Below, piece by piece: positions 45,209-53,584 of a DNA stretch of 64,000 bases. The position numbers and the translations under genes were made by a program. Each line of letters starts with the position of its first letter. Within the stretch, counting starts at the first letter, position 1. The notes beneath the pieces were generated by a model, which searched no databases, was not told the DNA's origin, and saw only the letters and a program-made list of their open reading frames with translations. This DNA comes from JADKCZ01 sp963786945 (GTDB lineage Bacteria > Myxococcota > Myxococcia > Myxococcales > Anaeromyxobacteraceae): contig CAWBAO010000006.1 of NCBI GenBank assembly GCA_963786945.1, positions 124,001-188,000 on the forward strand, in the 5' to 3' direction.

Positions 45209-46097
45209 CTACTCCTTCTCGATGTCTCGATGCCAGAGGCGGACCGCCTGGCCGGCCGCCTCGAGCCGCCGGGACAGCTCGCCGGCGATGGCCACCGAGC
45301 GGTGCTTGCCGCCGGTGCAGCCGATGGCGATGGTCAGGTAGCTCTTCCCCTCGGCCTTGTAGCGGGGCAGCAGGAAGCCCCCGAAGTCGTAGAGCCGGTC
45401 GAGGAAGGCCTGCGCGTCCGGCTGCGAGAGCACGTAGTCGCGGACCTCGGGCTCGGTCCCGACCCGGGCGCGCAGCTCGGGGACGAAGTACGGGTTGGGG
45501 AGGAAGCGGACGTCGAGCACCAGGTCGGCGTGGGCCGGGATGCCGTAGCGGAAGCCGAAGGAGATCACCGTCACGCCCAGCTTGGCCCCCTCGCCGCTGA
45601 CGAAGCGCTTCGCCACCAGCCGCTTCAGGTCGTGGACGTTGAGGCTGGTGGTGTCGACCACCTCGTCGGCCACCTGCGCGCAGCCCGGACAGCGCCTGCC
45701 GCTCGGCGGCCATCCCGTCGAGCACGGTGCCGGCCTCGCCCGAGAGCGGGTGGCGGCGCCGGGTCTCCGAGTAGCGGCGCACCAGCGACTCGTCGGTGGC
45801 GTCGAGGAAGAGCACGGTCAGGTCGACGCCCAGCTCGCGCAGCTCGCCGATGATGCGCGGCGCCTCGGGGAGGAAGCGCACGTCGCGGGCGTCCACCACC
45901 GCGGCGATGCTGGAGACCTCGCCGTCGGTGTGGCCGGAGAGCTCGAGCAGCTTCTCCAGCAGCACGATGGGCAGGTTGTCGACGCAGTAGAAGCCGGCGT
46001 CCTCCAGGGCCCGGAGCGCGGTCGACTTCCCCGAGCCGGAGACGCCGGTGATGATCACCAGCCGGGCGGCGGCCACGGTGGGCGTGGGACCGGTCAC
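45209..46097 (-). CDS. rapZ: RNase adapter protein RapZ (one frame break)
   Basis: About 295 residues. The N-terminal P-loop domain has IITGVSGSGKSTALRALEDAGF with VDNLP downstream. The C-terminal domain has FGFRYGIPAHADLVLDVRFLPNP and GCTGGKHRSV, all RapZ hallmarks. RapZ controls glucosamine-6-phosphate synthase through small RNAs in enterics; elsewhere it binds nucleotides or UDP-GlcNAc. The frame changes at about 45676-45686, between ERQALSGLR and QVADEVVDTTSLNVHDL. GTG start at 46097 overlaps the hprK stop (GTGA). Confidence 0.92.
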
Positions 46098-47059
46098 TCG
46101 ACGTCCGACTCTTCGGGGCGTGCTCCCGGGGAGAGCGCGATGGCCCGGTTGAGCCGCTCCTGGAACTCCAGGGCGGAGTGGTGGCCCTGCTGCTTGAGCA
46201 GGTGGTTGCGGGCCGCCACCTCGATGATGGTGGTCATGTTGCGGCCGGGCCGGACCGGGACCACCAGCATGGCGATCTCCACGTCGAGGATCCGGTACTT
46301 GCGGTCCTCGACGCCGAGCCGGTCGTACTCGACGCTGGGATCCCACTCCACCAGCTCCATCACGATCTCGATCTTCTTCCGCTCGCGGATCGAGGCGACG
46401 CCGAAGAGGTCCTTGATGTTGATGATGCCGAGGCCGCGGATCTCCATGTGGTGCTTGATGATCTCGGAGCCGGCGCCGTAGACCGCCTTCTGCATGCGGC
46501 GCTTCACGTCGACGATGTCGTCGGCCACCAGCCGGTGGCCGCGCATGACCAGGTCGAGCGCGATCTCGCTCTTGCCGATGCCGGACTTGCCCAGCAGCAG
46601 GATGCCGACGCCGAAGACGTCGAGCAGCACCCCGTGCATCGACGTCTGCGCCGCCAGCACGTCCTCCAGGTAGCCCTGGATCTGCTCGATGAAGATGGAG
46701 GAGACGTGGCTGGTGCGCAGCAGCGGCACCGCGGCCTCGTCGGCGGCGGCGATCATCTCGGCGGTGGGCTGGAGCCCCTTGGTGACCACCAGGCAGGCCA
46801 CGTCCTCCTCGAAGAAGCGCCGCATCGCCACCCGCACCTGCTCGGGCGGCAGGGTGGCCAGGAAGCTCATCTCGGTGTTGCCGAAGATCTGCACCCGCTC
46901 GCCGTGCAGGTACTCGGTGAACCCGGCCAGCACCAGCCCGGGCTTCTGGATGCGCGTCGAGCTGATGCGGCGCGAGAGCCCCTGCTTGCCGGCCACCAGG
47001 GCCAGCCGAAGGTCGAAGTTCTTGTCGTCGAGGAGGGCCCCGACGCGGATGGCGTCCAT
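46094..47059 (-). CDS. hprK: HPr kinase/phosphorylase
   Basis: A 321-residue bifunctional enzyme phosphorylating and dephosphorylating the regulatory Ser of HPr. The N-terminal domain (residues 1-130) precedes the catalytic His in SMHGVLLDVFGVG. The P-loop is LLGKSGIGKSEIALDL, and the family signature EIRGLGIINIKDLFG is intact. It heads the hprK-rapZ-IIA-IIB-IIC-IID-ptsH-ptsI operon, so phosphorylation of HPr is likely the control point of the system. Confidence 0.96.
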   Translation of the reverse strand: MDAIRVGALLDDKNFDLRLALVAGKQGLSRRISSTRIQKPGLVLAGFTEYLHGERVQIFGNTEMSFLATLPPEQVRVAMRRFFEEDVACLVVTKGLQPTAEMIAAADEAAVPLLRTSHVSSIFIEQIQGYLEDVLAAQTSMHGVLLDVFGVGILLLGKSGIGKSEIALDLVMRGHRLVADDIVDVKRRMQKAVYGAGSEIIKHHMEIRGLGIINIKDLFGVASIRERKKIEIVMELVEWDPSVEYDRLGVEDRKYRILDVEIAMLVVPVRPGRNMTTIIEVAARNHLLKQQGHHSALEFQERLNRAIALSPGARPEESDVE

Positions 47060-47093
47060 TTCCGCGGAGTCTACCCGCGGGGCTGGCCCACCG

Positions 47094-47861
47094 CTACTTG
47101 GCGGGCCGGGGCGGGGCCGGCTCGGAGAGGAGCCTGTCGACCATGGCCGGGAGCGCGTCGAGGAAGGCCTCGTCGCCAGCCCCCTTGATCCGCTCGGAGA
47201 CCGAGGCCACGGTGCGCGAGCGGGGCGCGTCGAGCGAGGCGATGGTGACCACCAGCGAGCTCCCCACCCGGCCCACCGAGCCGTGGACCACCCGGTCGGC
47301 CCCGAGCGCGCCGCCCAGCTCGGCCAGGCAGCCCGAGTCGGTGCAGCCGGCCAGCATCTGCCGCTTCCTCTCCACGCCCAGCAGGGCCGCCACGTCCGAC
47401 TCGGCCAGCACCGAGATGCCCTGGCGGTGGCGCAGCTCTCCGGCCAGGGCCTCGTCGAAGACCGCCACCGCCTCCCTCTTCACGTCGCCCTTGGGGACGA
47501 GCGGCAGGAGCACCAGCTTGAGCACCCGGCCGCCCGGGGTCGGGCCGGGGCGGGCGCAGGCCACGCGGATGGTCTCCGGCGTCCAGAGCGAGGCGTGCAG
47601 CGGCCAGAGCACCCCGAAGGTGGTCAACGCCTGCCCGAGCCAGTTGAGGACGGTGAGCTGGCTCTCGACGCGGGCGAAGCCATCGGGACAGGCGGCGGCG
47701 AGGTCGACCTGGCCGGAGAGCTCGAAGCTGCCGCCCACGGCGCCGTGGTGCCACTCCTCGCGCGGCGCCCCGCCCTCGGCCACGCTCCCGCGCCGCTCGT
47801 AGCGGATGTGGTAGCAGCCGGCCAGCGACGCCAGCAGGAGCAGCGCGGCGGCCCGCCTCAC
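47094..47861 (-). CDS. Bor-like lipoprotein with TolB/CsgG-like C-terminal domain
   Basis: A 255-residue lipoprotein (LLLLASLAGC lipobox) starting at GTG 47861, which overlaps the upstream stop (GTGA). Residues about 18-100 resemble the Bor lipoprotein fold (CYHIRYERRG, then SGQVDLAAACPDGFARVES). Residues about 110-255 look like a TolB N-terminal/CsgG-type domain (VLAESDVAALLGVERKRQML and RVVHGSVGRVGSSLVVTIASL). Such domains act in outer-membrane or periplasmic assembly. The combination is not one I recognise. Confidence 0.65.
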   Translation of the reverse strand: MRRAAALLLLASLAGCYHIRYERRGSVAEGGAPREEWHHGAVGGSFELSGQVDLAAACPDGFARVESQLTVLNWLGQALTTFGVLWPLHASLWTPETIRVACARPGPTPGGRVLKLVLLPLVPKGDVKREAVAVFDEALAGELRHRQGISVLAESDVAALLGVERKRQMLAGCTDSGCLAELGGALGADRVVHGSVGRVGSSLVVTIASLDAPRSRTVASVSERIKGAGDEAFLDALPAMVDRLLSEPAPPRPAK

Positions 47862-48160
47862 CGGCTCACCTCGGCGCACTGGATGGTGACGGTGCGCGGG
47901 TTGTAGATGCCGAGGGTGAGGACGTCGAGGAGCCAGTCCCCCACCTTGGCGTCGCTGCGCCAGGCGGCGACCCCCTGCGGGCAGGCGGCGTCGAGGTCGA
48001 CGACCGGGTCGCCCACCAGCCCCCAGAAGAGGAAGTGGACGTCCTGCTGCACGCTGGTGGGGGCGGAGGGGCGGCCGGTCTGGTACCGGATGGTCTGGCA
48101 GCCGGCCAGGCTGAGCGCGACCAGCGCGGCGGCGAGGCGGAGGCGGTGGGACACCCTCAC
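47858..48160 (-). CDS. Bor-family lipoprotein
   Basis: A 100-residue lipoprotein with an LSLAGC lipobox. Residues 21-100 correspond to the Bor fold: QTIRYQTGRP, HFLFWGLVGDPVVDLDAACP and LTLGIYNPRTVTIQCA. The lambda Bor protein gives serum resistance; bacterial homologues are of unknown role. GTG start at 48160 (48154 is possible). It overlaps the next lipoprotein by 4 bases and is related to it in sequence, suggesting tandem duplication. Confidence 0.72.
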   Translation of the reverse strand: MRVSHRLRLAAALVALSLAGCQTIRYQTGRPSAPTSVQQDVHFLFWGLVGDPVVDLDAACPQGVAAWRSDAKVGDWLLDVLTLGIYNPRTVTIQCAEVSR

Positions 48161-48269
48161 CCTTTAGCGCGCCGGGGGCCGGTCTGGAAGGGGCGCTTCA
48201 AGCCCCATCGGGACGCCCCGACACGGCCATCCTGTGCCCGCGCCGCCTTGCCGTATGCTGCCCGGCGAG

Positions 48270-49238
48270 ATGCACCTGACGATCCTGTACCACGGCAACT
48301 GCTTCGACGGCTGCGCCTCGGCCGCCCTCTTCGGCCGCTTCATGTCCGAGCGCGAGGGGCCGCGCCTCGACGGCGTGGCGCACCGCCCCGTGGCCCACCA
48401 GCTGGGCGACCCGTTCCCGGCCGACGCCTTCAGCGGACCGCTCAACGCCTGCGTCGACTTCCGCTACTCGCCCCACCCCGGGCTCCACTGGTGGTTCGAC
48501 CACCACGCCAGCGCCTTCCTCTCGCCGGCCGACCAGGCCACCTTCGTGGCGCGCGGCTCGCCCCGGCACTTCTGGGATCCGCAGGCGCCCTCCTGCACCG
48601 GCCTCATCTCGCGGACCCTGGGCGAGAGGTTCGGCTGGGACGGGCGCGGCCTCGAGGAGCTGGTCCACTGGGCCGAGGTCATCGACGCCGCGCGCTTCCC
48701 CTCCGCCGCCGTGGCGGTCCGGCTGGAGGAGCCGGCCCTGAAGCTGATGACGCTGCTCGAGGCCAGCCGTGACCCGGCGCTGCCGGACCGGGTCATCGAG
48801 GCCATGCGCCACCGGCCGCTGGCCTGGATCGTGGACCAGCCGTGGGCGGCCGGGCCGCTGGCCCCGCTGCTGGACCGCCACCGGGCGGCCATCGCGCTCT
48901 ACCGGAAGCTGGCCCGCCTGGAGCACGGCGTGGTGCGGGTGGACCTGCTCGGCACCGGGGTGGAGAGCGCCAACAAGTTCATCGCCTACGACCTCTTCCC
49001 CGAGGCCCGCTACACGGTGGTCCTCTCCGAGGACCGGAAGCGGACCAAGATCTCGGTCGGCTCCAACCCGTGGCCGCGGGTGCCGCGCACCCACGACATC
49101 GGCGCGCTCTGCCAGCGCTACGGCGGCGGTGGCCACGCGGTGGTCGGCGCGGTGAGCCTGCCGCCGGGGCAGGCCGACGAGGGCCGCCGCATCGCCGACG
49201 AGCTCGCCGCCGCGCTCCGCGCCGAGGGGGCGACGTGA
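48270..49238 (+). CDS. DHH-family phosphoesterase
   Basis: A 322-residue protein. It has the DHH domain (YHGNCFDGCASAALFG near the N-terminus, then WWFDHHASAFL with the name-giving DHH) and a DHHA1-like C-terminal domain with RYGGGGHAVVGA, the GGGH substrate loop. Such enzymes hydrolyse cyclic dinucleotides, pApA or nano-RNA in a Mn-dependent way. No membrane or PAS domain, so it is not GdpP-like. The ATG at 48270 is used because the upstream in-frame codons lack similarity. A response regulator starts inside its stop codon. Confidence 0.82.
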   Translation: MHLTILYHGNCFDGCASAALFGRFMSEREGPRLDGVAHRPVAHQLGDPFPADAFSGPLNACVDFRYSPHPGLHWWFDHHASAFLSPADQATFVARGSPRHFWDPQAPSCTGLISRTLGERFGWDGRGLEELVHWAEVIDAARFPSAAVAVRLEEPALKLMTLLEASRDPALPDRVIEAMRHRPLAWIVDQPWAAGPLAPLLDRHRAAIALYRKLARLEHGVVRVDLLGTGVESANKFIAYDLFPEARYTVVLSEDRKRTKISVGSNPWPRVPRTHDIGALCQRYGGGGHAVVGAVSLPPGQADEGRRIADELAAALRAEGAT

Positions 49239-49618
49239 CCCCCGGCCAGTACATCCTGGTGGTCGACGACGACGACGACTTCCGCGACGCGCTCTGCGAG
49301 GTGCTGGCGCAGGCCGGCTACCCGGTGGAGCAGGCCGCCAGCGGGGAGGCGGCGCTGGTCCGGCTGGAGGGCGAGACCCCCGGCCTGGTGCTGCTCGACC
49401 TGAAGATGCCCGGCATCGACGGCTGGGGCGTGATCGAGCGGATGCGCGCCGAGCCGCGCTGGGCCGCCATCCCGGTGCTCATCCTCTCCGCCTACGGCTA
49501 CGAGTGGGAGGCCGAGCTGCTGGGCGTGCAGGGCTACATCCCCAAGGCCGACGTGAAGATGGACGGGATCCTGGCGCGGGTGAAGACCGCCGCCGGCGAC
49601 CCGCCGCTCCGGCACTGA
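49235..49618 (+). CDS. Single-domain response regulator
   Basis: A 127-residue receiver domain without output domain. The acidic pocket is LVVDDDDDF, the phospho-acceptor is D55 in LVLLDLKMPG, the switch Ser is in LILSAYG and the Lys in YIPKADV. GTG start overlapping the DHH stop (GTGA) indicates coupled translation. It may act on the DHH enzyme or another partner by protein-protein contact. No histidine kinase is nearby. Confidence 0.88.
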   Translation: MTPGQYILVVDDDDDFRDALCEVLAQAGYPVEQAASGEAALVRLEGETPGLVLLDLKMPGIDGWGVIERMRAEPRWAAIPVLILSAYGYEWEAELLGVQGYIPKADVKMDGILARVKTAAGDPPLRH

Positions 49619-49682
49619 AGCGGCCGGGCGGCGGGTTGCTCGATCGACGCCATGCCGTGCGGTTCCGGGCCCGGGGCCACGG

Positions 49683-50513
49683 TCACGGGAGCAACCCCTC
49701 CCCCCGGCACAGGTCCGTGATGGACTGGGCCAGCGCCTCGGCCGCGCGGGCAGCGCCGGCACCCGGCTGGCCGGCAGCCGAGAGCAGGGCCGCCACCTGG
49801 GCGTCAAGGCCCGGCGGGAGGAGCAGGCCGACGCCGCGCAGGTGCGCGAGGATCCGCTTCTCGCCCGGGTGAGGAGCCCGGTTCAGGGCGAAGAGGACGT
49901 CGAAGGCGCTCGCCAGGAAGGCGGCCGAGCGGTGGTTCACCGCCACGCCGTCGCCGCGCGCCTCGGCCCGCGCCAGCTGGTGGCCGAACGAGGAGCGCGC
50001 CGACTGCAGGAGCGGAAGGTTGCGCGCCACCACGGCGCGCCGGAGCGGCTCCGGGTAGCTCGCGCCCGCGCGGGCCTGGAGCGCGGCATAGAAGCCTCGC
50101 CGGTCGAACAGGGGCCTGGAGGTGAGCACGTTGTGCCACAGGCAGGTCGAGTAGCCGGCGCGCGCCTCGTGGCGGACCAGCACCCGATCGAGCTCGTCCT
50201 CGATGAAGGCCGGGGTCCGGAACATGACGTCCACGCCGAGGCCGGTTCCCCCGTCGGCCCACTCGTCCCCCGGCTCGAAGGGACTCCGTCCAATCTCGGC
50301 CTCGCGACCGCCTTCGGCTGCGACCAGCGCGGCACGGGCGAGGCGGGGCGGCTCGGCCGCGGCGTAGACGTAGAGGTCGACGTCGGACCCGGGATCGGCC
50401 AGGCCGGTGGCCCGCGAGCCCCCCAGGGCGACCGCCTCGACCGCGGGCCAGGCCGCGTAGGAGGCGGCCAGGCGCCCTGCCAGCGCCAGCGCCTGGGAGG
50501 AGTCCGTGGTCAT
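49683..50513 (-). CDS. Nucleotidyltransferase-fold protein
   Basis: A 276-residue protein with the polymerase-beta motif ALGGSRATGLADPGSDVDLYVY (G-S and D-x-D) near residue 32, followed by a helical domain resembling DUF4037/kanamycin-type transferases. It may adenylate a small molecule or act as an antitoxin-like transferase. No toxin partner is visible. Convergent with the response regulator; stops 65 bases apart. Confidence 0.72.
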   Translation of the reverse strand: MTTDSSQALALAGRLAASYAAWPAVEAVALGGSRATGLADPGSDVDLYVYAAAEPPRLARAALVAAEGGREAEIGRSPFEPGDEWADGGTGLGVDVMFRTPAFIEDELDRVLVRHEARAGYSTCLWHNVLTSRPLFDRRGFYAALQARAGASYPEPLRRAVVARNLPLLQSARSSFGHQLARAEARGDGVAVNHRSAAFLASAFDVLFALNRAPHPGEKRILAHLRGVGLLLPPGLDAQVAALLSAAGQPGAGAARAAEALAQSITDLCRGEGLLP

Positions 50514-50574
50514 GGCGCCATCGTGGCTGGTCCGTGGCCAGGGCACCAGCGCCCGGATGCCCGGCCCCTGCCCC

Positions 50575-51837
50575 TCAGGCCCAGCGGCCAGCGAGCAGGG
50601 CGCCCCAGGTCCCGGCCAGGACCAGGAGCAGCCCCTGCGTGACCTGCCAGCCGAAGCGGCGGTCTCCGGAGGAGAAGGCCAGCACCGCCTTGGTGACGGT
50701 GTTGGCGGTGAGCGCGACCAGGACCCCGAGCACCGCCACCTCCTCGGTGACCCGCCCGGCCGCGGCCAGCGAGGCGGCCGAGGCCGCGGCGGCATGGGCG
50801 TCGGCGAAGCCCGCCACCGCCGCCGCCACCGGCACCACCGCCGCCCCGAGGCGCGACTCGGCGAAGGCCGCCAGCACCCCCACCGCGCCGACCAGCCCGG
50901 CGAAGAGCACCGCGGGGAGGACCCGGAAGGCGCGGCCCCGCTCCGCCGCCGGGCCGGCGCCGCGGGCGGCGTGCCAGGCGCGCCACGCGGAGCAGGCCGC
51001 CGCGGTGGCGCCGCCGCACCCCAGCGGCCAGGCGACCCGGAGCGCGACGGCCGGATCGGCGAGGCTCACCACGACGGCCAGCTGGACGAACGTCGACACC
51101 GTCGAGGCCGTGGCCCCGGCCACCGCGCCGGCGCGCAGCGACGCGTCGTCCCGGGCCCGCGCCCCCATGGCGCCGATGGTCGCCGCGCTGGAGACGAAGC
51201 CGCCCGCCAGGCCGGCGATGGCGAGGCCCATGCTCGAGCCCACGGCCCGCTGCGCGACGTAGCCGGCGGCCGTCAGCCCCATCATGACGACGGCGAGCCG
51301 CCAGAGGGTGTGGGGGTTGACGGCCGCGAAGGGCCCCATGAAGCGGTCGGGCACCAGCGGCAGGATGACGATGGCCGAGACCCCGAACACCAGGCCGTCG
51401 CGCAGCTCCCGCTCGCTCAGGGTGTCCCGCATGAAGCGGTGCAGGCCGCCGCGGGCGGCCAGCAGCGCCGCCGTCACCACGGCCGCGGCCAGCGCCACGG
51501 CGGGCTGGCGCCCCGAGAGCGCCCCCAGCGCGTAGCACAGCACCAGCGAGACCTCGGTGGTCAGCCCCGGGTCGGAGCGGTCGCCCACCACGTAGGCGGC
51601 GATGGCGGCGCCTCCGACGAAGAGGCCTCCCACCGCGACGACGGGAGCGCCGAGCAGGCTCGCCACCCCGCCCAGCCCGGCCGCCGCGGCGAAGGTCCGG
51701 ATGCCGGCCGCGGCCCGATCCGGCCCCTCCCCTTTCCGGCGCTCACGCTCGGCCCCGATGATGAGCCCGACGGCCAGCGAGATGGCCAGCTTCCAGAGGT
51801 CGTTGACGGCATCACCGGAGAGCCAGGGCGAGGCCAT
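50575..51837 (-). CDS. MgtC/DUF4010-type membrane protein
   Basis: A 420-residue protein with about 12 hydrophobic helices. The N-terminus has the MgtC-like segment AISLAVGLIIGAERERRKG with GIRTFAA, followed by the DUF4010 domain (GLAGGFVSSAATIGAMGARA and related). Such proteins are linked to magnesium or metal homeostasis, but the transported ion is unproven. Confidence 0.82.
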   Translation of the reverse strand: MASPWLSGDAVNDLWKLAISLAVGLIIGAERERRKGEGPDRAAAGIRTFAAAAGLGGVASLLGAPVVAVGGLFVGGAAIAAYVVGDRSDPGLTTEVSLVLCYALGALSGRQPAVALAAAVVTAALLAARGGLHRFMRDTLSERELRDGLVFGVSAIVILPLVPDRFMGPFAAVNPHTLWRLAVVMMGLTAAGYVAQRAVGSSMGLAIAGLAGGFVSSAATIGAMGARARDDASLRAGAVAGATASTVSTFVQLAVVVSLADPAVALRVAWPLGCGGATAAACSAWRAWHAARGAGPAAERGRAFRVLPAVLFAGLVGAVGVLAAFAESRLGAAVVPVAAAVAGFADAHAAAASAASLAAAGRVTEEVAVLGVLVALTANTVTKAVLAFSSGDRRFGWQVTQGLLLVLAGTWGALLAGRWA

Positions 51838-51918
51838 GCGTCGATGCTACGCGCGCCGTGGAGGCAACTCCATGCGCCCGGGCTGGCCGACCCTTCGGAG
51901 GCGCGCCGGACCGCGCAG

Positions 51919-52122
51919 TCAGTCGCCCGCGATCCTTCGACCGTCGTCAGGCTGCGCCGCGCTGGCCCAGTCGGCGCCCCGATCGCGCTGCGACAGCGCC
52001 TCGTTGGCCCGGGCCCTGGCGCGCAGCCACGGGACCAGCAGGAGCGTGCCGACGACCGAGACCAGCGTCCAGATCCCCAGGACGACGGCGATGATCCTCA
52101 GGGTCGACAGCAATTCGGCCAT
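51919..52122 (-). CDS. Small single-pass membrane protein
   Basis: A 67-residue ORF with one hydrophobic helix (about residues 8-31) and a charged, polar tail. No family recognised. There is no strong ribosome-binding site. It lies in a 407-base gap between the DUF4010 gene and dinB that otherwise contains nothing identifiable. Confidence 0.4.
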   Translation of the reverse strand: MAELLSTLRIIAVVLGIWTLVSVVGTLLLVPWLRARARANEALSQRDRGADWASAAQPDDGRRIAGD

Positions 52123-52244
52123 GCGACGTCACCGTGGCAAGCGTCGATCCGACCTGACGGGATCATAGGCCTTCGCCCGTCGAATGCCATGAAAAGGACC
52201 CGGAAGGCCGCCCGCGGACCCTCGGGGGGGGGGCGCCCCGCCGA

Positions 52245-53492
52245 TCACTCCCGATCGCGCCGCCTGTGGACCGGCCAGCGCTCGGCCTCGGCCTCGTCGC
52301 AGAGGTCGGCCGGGGCCACCGTCCGCTCGCCGTACTTGTCGGCCAGCCTGTCGAGCGCCGCGTGGAGCGCCTGCCGACGCGCCTCCGCCACCGGCGCCGG
52401 CCCGGCCCCGTCGGGCGCACCGAAGAGGTCGAGCTGCCCGCCCCCGGACGCCTCCGCCTCTCCGAAGCCGGAGACGGTCACGCCGGCCAGCCGCACCGGC
52501 CGCCCGGCCTCGATCCGGGCCAGCAGGCCTCGCGCCGTGCGGTAGACCAGCCGGTCGTCGTCGGTCGGCGCCTCGAGCGTCACCCGGCGCGTCACCTGGG
52601 TGAAGTCCGCGTACTTCACCTTGAGCGTCACGATCCGGCCGCGCAGCCCTGCCGCCCGCAGCCGCCGCCCCACCCGGGACGCCTGCAGGAGCAGCACCCG
52701 CGCCAGCGCCGCCTCGCCCACCAGGTCCTCCTCGAAGGTCTCCTCGCCGCCCACGCTCCTGGCCGCCTCGTCCGGCACCACCTCCCGCTCGTCCTCGCCG
52801 CGGGCCAGCGCCCGCAGCCCCCGGGCCCGGTCGGCGCCGAGCGCCGCGCCGATGGCCGACTCCGGACACCGCGCCAGGTCGCCGATGGTGGCCACCCCGA
52901 TCCGGCGCAGGGTGGCCTCGGTCACGCCACCCACGCCCCAGAGCCGGCCCACCGGCAGCGGCGCGAGGAAGGCGGCCACCCCGCCGGCCGGCACCACCAC
53001 GAGGCCGTCGGGCTTGCCGAGATCGGTGGCGATCTTGGCCGCCAGCTTCACCTCGGCCACGCCGGCCGAGACCGCCAGCCCGGTCTCGGCCCGGACCTCC
53101 CGCTTGATGCGCGCCGCGATGGAGGGGCCGTCGCCGTGCAGGGCCCGGCTGGCGGTCACGTCGAGGAAGGCCTCGTCGAGGGAGAGCGGCTCGACCTGCG
53201 GCGTGAAGCGCCGGTAGACGGCGAAGACACGGTCGGAGAGCTCGCCGTAGCGCGAGAAGCGGGGGTGGAGGAACACGCCCTCCGGGCAGAGCCGCCTCGC
53301 CTGGCTGGTGGGCATGGCCGAGCGGACCCCGAAGCGGCGGGCCTCGTAGCTGGCGGCGCAGACCACGCCCCGGTTGGAGGGACCGCCCACGATGACCGGC
53401 CGGCCCCGGAGGGCCGGGTCGTCGAGTTGCTCCACCGACGCATAGAAGGCGTCCAGATCGAGGTGGAGGATGGTCCGGCCGGGTTCCGCCAT
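52245..53492 (-). CDS. dinB: DNA polymerase IV (DinB)
   Basis: A 415-residue Y-family translesion polymerase. The catalytic carboxylates are in ILHLDLDAFYASVEQ and EPLSLDEAFLDVT. Near the C-terminus GGQLDLFGA matches the beta-clamp-binding motif QLxLF. A 60-residue basic tail follows. No LexA box was seen upstream; instead a palindrome shared with the divergent TetR gene lies 56 bases upstream of the start. Confidence 0.93.
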   Translation of the reverse strand: MAEPGRTILHLDLDAFYASVEQLDDPALRGRPVIVGGPSNRGVVCAASYEARRFGVRSAMPTSQARRLCPEGVFLHPRFSRYGELSDRVFAVYRRFTPQVEPLSLDEAFLDVTASRALHGDGPSIAARIKREVRAETGLAVSAGVAEVKLAAKIATDLGKPDGLVVVPAGGVAAFLAPLPVGRLWGVGGVTEATLRRIGVATIGDLARCPESAIGAALGADRARGLRALARGEDEREVVPDEAARSVGGEETFEEDLVGEAALARVLLLQASRVGRRLRAAGLRGRIVTLKVKYADFTQVTRRVTLEAPTDDDRLVYRTARGLLARIEAGRPVRLAGVTVSGFGEAEASGGGQLDLFGAPDGAGPAPVAEARRQALHAALDRLADKYGERTVAPADLCDEAEAERWPVHRRRDRE

Positions 53493-53548
53493 GAGCCAAC
53501 CTTACCCTGCCCCTCCGGCAGGCCCCCACCCGGTTGGGGTAGTGGGAC

Positions 53549-53562
53549 TTGACCTGCGTCAA
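53549..53562. promoter_or_regulatory. Palindrome TTGAC-CTGC-GTCAA between dinB and tetR
   Basis: A perfect 5-4-5 inverted repeat. Because TTGAC reads on both strands, it supplies -35-like hexamers in both directions (TTGACC rightward and TTGACG leftward). Rightward the -10 is poor (TAAGCA at 53572-53577). A TetR dimer bound here could control both genes. Confidence 0.45.
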
Positions 53563-53584
53563 TTGCAGGACTAAGCACTTACCA

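Noticed and set aside
53493..53548. LexA-type operator upstream of dinB
   Set aside because: No CTG-N10-CAG-like or GTTC-N4-GAAC-like sequence was found; only GC stem-loops and the TTGAC palindrome are present.
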